Origin: Candidatus Pelagibacter sp. HIMB1321
GTDB taxonomy: Bacteria > Pseudomonadota > Alphaproteobacteria > Pelagibacterales > Pelagibacteraceae
Direction of reading: 5' to 3'
Assembly (NCBI RefSeq): GCF_900177485.1
Contig: NZ_LT840186.1
Span: forward strand, 1-64,000
Length of the DNA: 64,000 nt
Part shown: in pieces, positions 57,829 to 64,000 of the stretch
How positions within the stretch are numbered: position 1 is the stretch's first letter
Layout: every line of letters starts with the position of its first letter
The notes under the pieces: model-generated
Database searches by the model: none
What the model saw: only the letters and a program-made list of their open reading frames with translations
What the model was told of the DNA's origin: nothing
Program-made: the position numbers and the translations under genes

Positions 57829-58301
57829 ACATATTTAACGTCAATAATTTCAAAATTTTTTGTCCCTGCTGGGGTATTAATTTCAACAAGATCTTTTTTA
57901 TTTTTTCCAATTAATCCTTTTCCTATGGGAGATTGAAAATAAATAAGTTTTTGTTTCAAATCAGCTTCGTCTCTTCCAACAATTTTATAATTAATTTTTT
58001 CACCCGTATCTAGGTTCTCTAGAAAAACAGTAGAGCCAAAAATAACCTTACCATCATTATTTAATTTGGTTACATCAATTACATTTGCTCTTGCAATAAT
58101 GTCATTAATTTCTGTTATTCTTCCTTCATTATGAGATTGCTCTTCTTTCGCAGCATGATATTCAGCATTTTCTTTCAAATCTCCATGAGATCTAGCTTCT
58201 GCAATTGCAGCAACTATCTCAGGTCTTTTTTTTTCTTTTAAGTAAACTAATTCTTCTTTAAGTTTTTCTAACCCGTTAAGTGTTATTGGTTCTTTATCCA
58301 T
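57825..58301 (-). CDS. greA: Transcription elongation factor GreA
   Basis: The 158-residue factor rescues backtracked RNA polymerase. The N-terminal coiled coil carries the catalytic acidic tip ([21 protein letters not shown]) and the C-terminal FKBP-like domain has [27 protein letters not shown]. Length matches the family. It follows hemF by 1 nt on the same strand and is convergent with the CCA-enzyme gene. Confidence 0.98.
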   Translation of the reverse strand: MDKEPITLNGLEKLKEELVYLKEKKRPEIVAAIAEARSHGDLKENAEYHAAKEEQSHNEGRITEINDIIARANVIDVTKLNNDGKVIFGSTVFLENLDTGEKINYKIVGRDEADLKQKLIYFQSPIGKGLIGKNKKDLVEINTPAGTKNFEIIDVKYV

Positions 58302-58302
58302 T

Positions 58303-59130
58303 TTATTTCCATTTTGCTATAGGGGGAAGGGACATCAGAATTCCTTCCACATTACCTCCGGTTTGTAATCCAAATTTTGTACCTCTATCATATAATAAAT
58401 TAAATTCAGTATATCTACCTCTTTTGATAAATTGTAATTCTTTATCTTTTAAAGTCCATTTTCTCTTTAATTTTCTTCTTATAATTTTATTAAAAAGCAT
58501 TTGAAAAGTAACACCAGTATCCCTTACAAATTTAAAATCTTTTTCAAAATTATCATTTTTATAATCAAAAAAAATTCCACCTATACCCCTTGGTTCTTTA
58601 CGATGGGGTAAATAAAAATATTCATCACACCATTTTTTATATTTTTTATAATAATTTTTGTTATGTCGATTACACATTATTTTTAGATCATTGTGAAAAT
58701 CTTTTTTTTCTTTTTCATCTTTTTTAGATGGAGTTACATCCATTCCGCCACCAAACCATTGTTGTGTTGTAGAAATAAATCTAGTGTTAAAATGCATTGC
58801 TGGTATTAAAGGATTTTTCATGTGCATCACTACTGATATACCAGAAGCCCAGAATCTTGGATCTTTACTTGCACCCCGTATATTTTTTTGAAATTTTTTA
58901 GGAAATTTTCCGTAAACTTTTGAAAAATTTACCCCAACTTTGTCAAATATTTTTCCATTTCTTAATATTCTATACTCGCCTCCACCTTCGTCTTTATTTG
59001 GATTTCTTTTCCATGTTGTTGAAATGAATTTTGTTTTATTATTTTCTAATTTAGCGATATCATTACAGAAAGCATCTTGAAGTAGCTTAAACCAATTACT
59101 TGTAAGATCTTTTTTAATATCTAGGTCCAT
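58303..59130 (-). CDS. hemF: Oxygen-dependent coproporphyrinogen III oxidase
   Basis: The 275-residue enzyme makes protoporphyrinogen IX in heme synthesis, using O2. Signature segments are [50 protein letters not shown] and the C-terminal [33 protein letters not shown] use the ATG 59128-59130 (MDLDIKK) because it gives the usual N-terminus; an ATG six codons upstream is also possible and would lie further inside the trmL-like gene. It supplies heme for the bc1 and aa3 complexes encoded nearby. Confidence 0.95.
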   Translation of the reverse strand: MDLDIKKDLTSNWFKLLQDAFCNDIAKLENNKTKFISTTWKRNPNKDEGGGEYRILRNGKIFDKVGVNFSKVYGKFPKKFQKNIRGASKDPRFWASGISVVMHMKNPLIPAMHFNTRFISTTQQWFGGGMDVTPSKKDEKEKKDFHNDLKIMCNRHNKNYYKKYKKWCDEYFYLPHRKEPRGIGGIFFDYKNDNFEKDFKFVRDTGVTFQMLFNKIIRRKLKRKWTLKDKELQFIKRGRYTEFNLLYDRGTKFGLQTGGNVEGILMSLPPIAKWK

Positions 59131-59603
59131 TTTGTTTGCTTTAAGCATTCTGCTAAAATAATTGCAACAGAAGATGCTAAGTTTAATGATCGTTTATTAA
59201 TTCCCATTGGTATTTTTAACCTATGCTCTATAGTTTTGTGGACTTTCTCAGGCACTCCAGCACTCTCACGTCCAAATAGGATGGTGTCATTTTTTCTAAA
59301 CTTAAACTTTGTATAAGATATAGAAGCCTTAGTGGTCATTAGTATAATTCTATCTTTTTGTTTCTCAGTAAAAAATTGATCTGCACTTTGATAAAAATTG
59401 ATATCTTTTTCATCCATATAATCCATCACAACTCTTTTAAATCTCTTATCTGATAGTAGGAATCCACATGGTTCTATAATCTCCAGTTTGGCTCCAAGAC
59501 ATGCGCATGTTCTTATTATAGCAGCAGTATTTTGGGGTATATCAGGTTCAAATAATGCAATTTTTACCCCTTGATAACTTGAATTATGTGTCATTGTATC
59601 CAT
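59121..59603 (-). CDS. trmL: tRNA 2'-O-methyltransferase, TrmL type (SPOUT)
   Basis: The 160-residue SPOUT enzyme has the start KIALFEPDIPQNTAAIIRTCACLG, the knot motifs DTILFGRESAGVPEKV and LNLASSVAIILAECL. These match TrmL, which methylates the wobble ribose (position 34) of certain tRNA-Leu species. Length is typical. An alternative start is three codons in. Its 3' end overlaps hemF, and it is divergent from petA (61 nt). Confidence 0.9.
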   Translation of the reverse strand: MDTMTHNSSYQGVKIALFEPDIPQNTAAIIRTCACLGAKLEIIEPCGFLLSDKRFKRVVMDYMDEKDINFYQSADQFFTEKQKDRIILMTTKASISYTKFKFRKNDTILFGRESAGVPEKVHKTIEHRLKIPMGINKRSLNLASSVAIILAECLKQTKWT

Positions 59604-59664
59604 AGAAAAAATACTATTTTATTATAAATATTCATATATTAACTAACTCTAATTTAAATTCTAG

Positions 59665-60174
59665 ATGTCTGAAAAAAAACCAGAGAGAAGAGATTTTTTA
59701 TTTACTGCAACGTATGCCATTGGCGCTGTAGGTGCTGGTGCTGTTGCCTGGCCATTAATTGATCAAATGAATCCAGACGCTTCAGTTAAAGCGCTAGCAA
59801 GCACAGAGGTTGATGTAAGTAATGTGAAACCGGGTAAAACAATTACAGTTTTATGGAGAGGTAAACCAGTTTTCATTAGAAGAAGAACACAAGAAGAAAT
59901 TGCTGAAGCAAGAGCAGTTAAAATGGAAGATTTGATACATCCTGAAAAAGATGAAGATAGAGTTCAAAATCCAGAGTGGTTAGTGATGCTTGGTGTTTGT
60001 ACTCATCTTGGTTGTGTGCCTTTAAACGATAAAGGTGATTATGATGGTTGGTTCTGTCCATGTCATGGTTCTCATTATGATACATCTGGACGAATTAGAA
60101 AAGGTCCAGCACCATGGAATATGGAAGTTCCAAAATATGAATTTGTGAATGCTAACACGATTAAAATTGGATAA
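59665..60174 (+). CDS. petA: Ubiquinol-cytochrome c reductase Rieske subunit
   Basis: The 169-residue Fe-S subunit of the bc1 complex has an N-terminal Tat-like signal anchor (ERRDFLF, then a hydrophobic helix to ~residue 30). Its [2Fe-2S] ligands are in CTHLGC (Cys112, His114) and CPCHGS (Cys131, His134), with the disulfide partners Cys117 and Cys133. It is first in petABC. The 61-nt gap before it may hold the promoter, but I saw no near-consensus boxes. Confidence 0.97.
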   Translation: MSEKKPERRDFLFTATYAIGAVGAGAVAWPLIDQMNPDASVKALASTEVDVSNVKPGKTITVLWRGKPVFIRRRTQEEIAEARAVKMEDLIHPEKDEDRVQNPEWLVMLGVCTHLGCVPLNDKGDYDGWFCPCHGSHYDTSGRIRKGPAPWNMEVPKYEFVNANTIKIG

Positions 60175-60186
60175 AGAAAGACAAGT

Positions 60187-61449
60187 ATGAGTGATCACGA
60201 TTACACGCCAAATTCAAAAGTAGGTAAATGGTTTAATGATAGGTTACCATTACTTACTTTAGCAAATCATTTAACAGACTATCCAACTCCAAAAAATTTA
60301 AACTATTGGTGGACATTTGGTGGAATATTAACTTTTTGTTTAATTACTCAAATTGTTACAGGGTTAACCTTAGCAATGCATTACATTGCTCATGCTGATA
60401 TGGCATTCGATAGTGTAGAGCATATTATGCGAGATGTTAATTATGGATGGTTAATTAGATATATACATGCAAATGGTGCTTCAATGTTTTTCCTAGCAGT
60501 TTATATTCATATTTTTAGATCACTTTTTTACGGCTCTTATAAAGCTCCGAGAGAAATTATATGGATTATAGGTATTGTTATTTATTTGTTGATGATGGCA
60601 GCTGCTTTTATGGGCTATGTTTTGCCATGGGGGCAAATGAGTTTTTGGGGAGCAACGGTAATCACGAATTTATTTAGTGCAATTCCTCTAGTTGGTGAGG
60701 GGATTGTTACTTGGTTATGGGGTGGCTATTCAGTAGACAATCCAACATTAACTAGATTTTTTACGCTGCATTATTTAATTCCGTTTTTGATTTTAGGTTT
60801 AGTTGTTTTACACATCTGGGCTTTGCATGTTCCTGGAAATAATAATCCAGTAGGAATTGATATAAAAAAACCATCAAAAGATACTGTACCTTTCCATCCA
60901 TATATTGTTATTAAGGATGGATTTGCATTATTAATGTTTATGATTGTTTTTGCATTTTTTGTTTTTTACACTCCAAATATATTGGGACACGCAGATAATT
61001 ACATTGAGGCAGATCCACTAGTAACGCCTGCACACATAGTTCCAGAGTGGTATTTGTTACCATTTTATGCAATTTTAAGATCGGTACCTGATAAACTTTT
61101 AGGAGTTGTTGCAATGTTGTCAGCTATTTTAATTCTAGCTGCACTTCCATGGCTTGATACTTCAAAGATTAGATCTGCTGTATTCAGACCTCTTTATAAA
61201 CAGTTTTATTGGATATTAGTCGCAGACGTACTTATTCTAGGTTACATGGGAGCTATGCCAGCAGAGGGACTTTATTTATTGATTGCCAGAGTTGCAACAG
61301 CTTATTATTTTTTACATTTTCTAGTCATACTTCCAGTTCTTGGCTTTAAAGAAAAAACATTACCAGTTCCATTAAGTATTACTGAGCCAGTTTTAGGTGG
61401 GTCACCAAATATGGCTGCTGCAAGAAGTAAAGAAAGTTCAAATAACTAA
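60187..61449 (+). CDS. petB: Cytochrome b of the bc1 complex
   Basis: The 420-residue, eight-span subunit carries two b hemes and the quinone sites. Visible are [28 protein letters not shown] (heme His), [43 protein letters not shown] (heme His pair) and the Qo motif [13 protein letters not shown] (PEWY). Length suits alphaproteobacteria. It follows petA by 12 nt. Confidence 0.98.
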   Translation: MSDHDYTPNSKVGKWFNDRLPLLTLANHLTDYPTPKNLNYWWTFGGILTFCLITQIVTGLTLAMHYIAHADMAFDSVEHIMRDVNYGWLIRYIHANGASMFFLAVYIHIFRSLFYGSYKAPREIIWIIGIVIYLLMMAAAFMGYVLPWGQMSFWGATVITNLFSAIPLVGEGIVTWLWGGYSVDNPTLTRFFTLHYLIPFLILGLVVLHIWALHVPGNNNPVGIDIKKPSKDTVPFHPYIVIKDGFALLMFMIVFAFFVFYTPNILGHADNYIEADPLVTPAHIVPEWYLLPFYAILRSVPDKLLGVVAMLSAILILAALPWLDTSKIRSAVFRPLYKQFYWILVADVLILGYMGAMPAEGLYLLIARVATAYYFLHFLVILPVLGFKEKTLPVPLSITEPVLGGSPNMAAARSKESSNN

Positions 61450-61450
61450 A

Positions 61451-62227
61451 GTGAAAAATTTATTTAAAATTTTATTTATTTTTTTATTTACCTTTAATTT
61501 TACATCATTGAATTCTGCTGAAAAAGTTGAGTATTTAAAAACTGACTGGAGTTTTAAAGGATTATTTGGAAAATTTGATAGAGGAGCTCTGCAAAGAGGC
61601 TATCAAGTTTATACTGAAGTATGCGCCTCATGTCATTCAATGAAATATTTAAGTTATAGAAACTTAGCAGAGAAGGGTGGACCAGAGTTTACTGAAGCTG
61701 AGGCAAAAGTGATTGCTGCATCTTTTGAAGTAACTGATGGACCTAATGCAGATGGTGAAATGTTTCAAAGACCAGGAAAGTTATCAGACAAGTTTGTAAT
61801 GCCTTATGAAAATGTTGAAGCCGCTAAAGCTGCTAATGGAGGTGCTTATCCACCAGATATGTCTGTGCTAATCAAGGCAAGAGGTGGTGGGGCAGATTAT
61901 ATATACTCATTGTTACAAGGATATGAAGAACCACCAATAGGAATAACTTTAGACGATGGTGTTTATTATAATAAGTTTATGTACGGAAATATGATCAAAA
62001 TGTCTGCACCATTGTCTGATGGTGCCGTTGAATATTCAGATGGAACTCAGGCATCGGTACAGCAGATGTCAAAAGATGTGACAACATTTTTAATGTGGGC
62101 TGCAGAACCGCATTTAGAAGCACGTCATCAAATGGGTTTCAAAGCAATTGTATATTTAATTATTTTAACTGTATTAGTTTATTTCAGTATGAAAAAAATA
62201 TGGTCACGTGTTGAATCTGAAGTTTAA
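61451..62227 (+). CDS. petC: Cytochrome c1 of the bc1 complex
   Basis: The 258-residue subunit starts at GTG 61451, 1 nt after the petB stop, giving the signal peptide MKNLFKILFIFLFTFNFTSLNSA; a longer frame would begin inside petB. The heme c motif is CASCH in YTEVCASCHSMKYLSYRNLA. A later Met (GNMIKMSAPLSDG region) is a candidate axial ligand, and a C-terminal anchor helix spans ~residues 232-250. Its end overlaps ychF by 24 nt tail-to-tail. Confidence 0.95.
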   Translation: MKNLFKILFIFLFTFNFTSLNSAEKVEYLKTDWSFKGLFGKFDRGALQRGYQVYTEVCASCHSMKYLSYRNLAEKGGPEFTEAEAKVIAASFEVTDGPNADGEMFQRPGKLSDKFVMPYENVEAAKAANGGAYPPDMSVLIKARGGGADYIYSLLQGYEEPPIGITLDDGVYYNKFMYGNMIKMSAPLSDGAVEYSDGTQASVQQMSKDVTTFLMWAAEPHLEARHQMGFKAIVYLIILTVLVYFSMKKIWSRVESEV

Positions 62228-63277
62228 TACATCACCATCTTTAACTATATAGTCTTTACCCTCAAGCCTCATTTTGCCATTTGTTTTAGAATTAACCCAT
62301 CCATCATTTGCAATAAAGTCTTCATAAGATACAGTTTCAGCTCTTATAAATCCTTTTTCAAAATCTGTATGAATTTCTCCTGCTGCTTTAGGAGCTGTAC
62401 AGTTTTTTTCGATAGTCCATGCTCTTGTTTCTTCAGGACCAGAAGTAAAGTAAGTATCTAATTCTAAAATTTTGTAACCTTTTTGAATTAATAGATCTAA
62501 ACCTGTTTGATCTAAACCAATCATATCCATATAATTTTTACGTTCATCTTTATCTAATTCGTTAATCTGATTTTCAATATCTGCAGATATAATTAGAGTA
62601 TTTTCTTCACCAAATTTATTTATAAAGTTTTTTGTATATTCATTTCCATTTTGAACACTTTGCTCGTCAACATTACAAACGTAAATTTTAGGTTTTATTG
62701 TTAACAAGCCACTTTGATTTAAAGTTTTTTTGTCAAATTTTTCTTTTAAAACTGATAAATCTTTATCATTATTGATACAATCTTGAGCAATTTCTAATAT
62801 CTTCAATTGTTCTTCATCAACATTTTTTTTGTTACTTTTTTCAAGTCTTTTTTGTACAGACTCTAAATCTGCTAACATCATTTCTGTTTCAATTATTTCT
62901 AAATCTCTGATGGGGTCTACAGTGGGGTTAACGTTTTGAATATCATCAGAGTCAAAACATCTAATCATATGTATTATCGCATCAACTTCTCTAATATGGG
63001 ATAAAAATTTATTTCCCAGTCCTTCTCCTTTAGATGCTCCTTTTACTAATCCAGCGATATCAACGAAAGAAATAGTTGTATTAATTATTTTTTTTGATTT
63101 CGATACACTTGCAAGATTATCTAATCTTTTGTCTGGTACTGGAACTACCCCAACGTTGGGATCAATAGTACAAAATGGAAAATTTGCAGCTTGCGCTTTG
63201 CTAGAGTCTGTTAATGCATTAAAAAGTGTGGACTTACCAACATTAGGTAGACCCACTATACCACACTTAAAACTCAT
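62204..63277 (-). CDS. ychF: Redox-regulated ATPase YchF
   Basis: The 357-residue Obg-like protein has the P-loop GLPNVGKSTLFNALTDS, the YchF-typical NVGVVPVPDKRL and FVDIAGLVKGASKGEGLGNKFL, a coiled-coil insert (~residues 130-200) and a C-terminal TGS domain ending KDGDVLNFRFN. It is an ATPase associated with ribosomes and oxidative stress in E. coli. It overlaps pth by 4 nt (ATGA); pth-ychF is a common order. Confidence 0.97.
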   Translation of the reverse strand: MSFKCGIVGLPNVGKSTLFNALTDSSKAQAANFPFCTIDPNVGVVPVPDKRLDNLASVSKSKKIINTTISFVDIAGLVKGASKGEGLGNKFLSHIREVDAIIHMIRCFDSDDIQNVNPTVDPIRDLEIIETEMMLADLESVQKRLEKSNKKNVDEEQLKILEIAQDCINNDKDLSVLKEKFDKKTLNQSGLLTIKPKIYVCNVDEQSVQNGNEYTKNFINKFGEENTLIISADIENQINELDKDERKNYMDMIGLDQTGLDLLIQKGYKILELDTYFTSGPEETRAWTIEKNCTAPKAAGEIHTDFEKGFIRAETVSYEDFIANDGWVNSKTNGKMRLEGKDYIVKDGDVLNFRFNT

Positions 63278-63837
63278 TTTTTATTATTTACTGTACTTGA
63301 AAATAGATCTAATTTTTTTTTAATTAGAACTCCAATAGAGTCAGTTATATTTTCAGAAATTTTATCAATACCTACAAGTTCCTCTTCATCAAAATTCTGA
63401 AGAACAAAGTCACCAATTTCAATAGGTGTTTTTGGTTTTCCAATTCCAATTCTCACTCTTGAATAATCTTTGCCTATGAACTTATCAATTGATGCAATAC
63501 CATTATGACCTGCGCTAGACCCACCAAATTTTGCTTTAATTTTTCCGAATTCAACATCTAAATCATCATGAAAAACAATTACTTCTTCAGCATCAAATTT
63601 GAAATACTCTAGGAGTTCTCTTATGCATATCCCAGAATTATTCATAAAGGTAAGAGGTTTTATTGCATAAATTTTTTCACCTTCAATCTCACCTGTGGTA
63701 AGTAGCCCTTTAAATTTCGGCTTTTGTTTAGATAAACTAAATTTTTTATTTATTGCATCAATAATTTTAAAACCAACATTATGTCTATTATTTTCGCTGT
63801 CTGGTGTTGGGTTACCAAGACCTACAAATAAAAGCAT
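63274..63837 (-). CDS. pth: Peptidyl-tRNA hydrolase
   Basis: The 187-residue enzyme frees tRNA from drop-off peptides. The catalytic pieces are GLGNPTPDSENNRHNVGF (Asn and active-site His), KPLTFMNNSG, HDDLDVEFGKIKAKFGGSSAGHNGI and RVRIGIGKP. Length is typical. It sits 33 nt after the L25 stop on the same strand, matching the common rplY-pth-ychF operon. Confidence 0.97.
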   Translation of the reverse strand: MLLFVGLGNPTPDSENNRHNVGFKIIDAINKKFSLSKQKPKFKGLLTTGEIEGEKIYAIKPLTFMNNSGICIRELLEYFKFDAEEVIVFHDDLDVEFGKIKAKFGGSSAGHNGIASIDKFIGKDYSRVRIGIGKPKTPIEIGDFVLQNFDEEELVGIDKISENITDSIGVLIKKKLDLFSSTVNNKK

Positions 63838-63870
63838 AATTTATTGGAATTTAAATCTTTGATTAATTGA

Positions 63871-64000
63871 TTATTTTTTTTCTTCAGCAGGTTTTTTATC
63901 TTCACCTTCTTTTTTCTCACCTTCAGCTGCACCCTCAGCTGCTGCTCCCTCAGCTGGTGTTTCACCCTCTGCAGCCTCTGCTTCAGCAGGTTTTTCTGGT
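63871..64000 (-). CDS. rplY: Ribosomal protein L25/Ctc, C-terminal tail (partial)
   Basis: The frame ending in TAA at 63871-63873 is open to the window edge (43 codons). It encodes only a low-complexity Ala/Glu/Gly/Lys tail (PAEGAAAEGAAEGEKKEGED and similar). The identification rests on its position directly before pth, where alphaproteobacteria encode the long Ctc form of bL25 with an acidic Ala/Glu-rich tail. The 5' part is outside the window. Confidence 0.75.
   Translation of the reverse strand, partial: PEKPAEAEAAEGETPAEGAAAEGAAEGEKKEGEDKKPAEEKK

Noticed and set aside
63871..64000. Ala/Glu/Gly repeats at the window end as a tandem repeat element
   Set aside because: They are in frame with a stop and placed before pth, so they are best read as the acidic tail of L25/Ctc.

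Overview
The window is a compact, very AT-rich chromosome segment from a free-living alphaproteobacterium, most likely of the SAR11 clade (Pelagibacterales). The evidence is the strong A/T bias with Lys/Asn/Ile-rich proteins, near-absent intergenic space, and a set of alphaproteobacterial signature genes (CcrM GANTC methyltransferase, DUF2093, a DUF3035 lipoprotein, a split F0 ATP synthase operon with b and b' subunits, RpoH-type groESL promoter). A complete retinal-forming branch (crtI, crtB, crtY, blh) is also present. No insertion sequence, prophage, CRISPR array, rRNA operon or obvious genomic island was seen. Almost everything is core metabolism.

Layout. 1-6.4 kb: a Lys-rich coiled-coil protein cut by the window start, two small genes, a tldD-tldE-FAD oxidoreductase operon and a periplasmic protein. 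6.4-11.2 kb: a YczE-like membrane protein, typA, a tiny 38-codon gene and groESL with a heat-shock-type promoter and an intrinsic terminator. 11.2-17.7 kb: a tightly overlapped + strand run (HAD hydrolase, ribF, ileS, lspA, DUF3035 lipoprotein, pgi). 17.6-25.3 kb: - strand rsmD and purD, then the lipid A/Kdo block msbA-waaA-lpxK-late acyltransferase, with ubiA upstream. 25.3-29.2 kb: a DUF2721 membrane protein, a redox-flavoured - strand operon (HAD dehalogenase, double CDGSH, pirin, quinone oxidoreductase) and rsmE. 29.3-36.7 kb: the aa3 cytochrome oxidase operon with its assembly factors (ctaC, ctaD, ctaB, a 41-residue membrane peptide, ctaG, ctaE, surf1), followed by thrC and a peroxiredoxin.

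36.7-45.7 kb (- strand): atpI-B-E-F'-F, then crtI-crtB-crtY-blh, ispH, thrB and rnhA. Proton-motive-force use and retinal synthesis are therefore adjacent, and ispH supplies the isoprenoid precursors. The opsin itself, crtE and the F1 genes are not here. 45.7-49.3 kb: a short smc, a DsbA-like protein and a DUF721 protein. 49.3-59.6 kb: mutY, a UbiH-type monooxygenase, ccrM, rnhB, a type-4-like uracil-DNA glycosylase, a TPR protein, ispE, tRNA-Gln(UUG), the CCA-adding enzyme, greA, hemF and a TrmL-type methyltransferase. 59.7-64 kb: petABC (cytochrome bc1), then ychF, pth and the C-terminal tail of ribosomal protein L25/Ctc cut by the window end.

No stretch longer than 300 bases lacks a gene; the longest gap between recognised large genes is 8871-9148, which holds the 38-codon gene and the groEL terminator. 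The most interesting signals are an SMC protein of only 857 residues without a recognisable hinge, a near-consensus promoter for ccrM carrying CcrM methylation sites in its spacer and -10, a CCA-adding enzyme whose start codon lies 3 nt after the CCA of a tRNA, a pair of divergent genes whose start codons abut as CATATG, and uniformly overlapping or abutting convergent genes. I found no clear multi-gene system that is wholly new.
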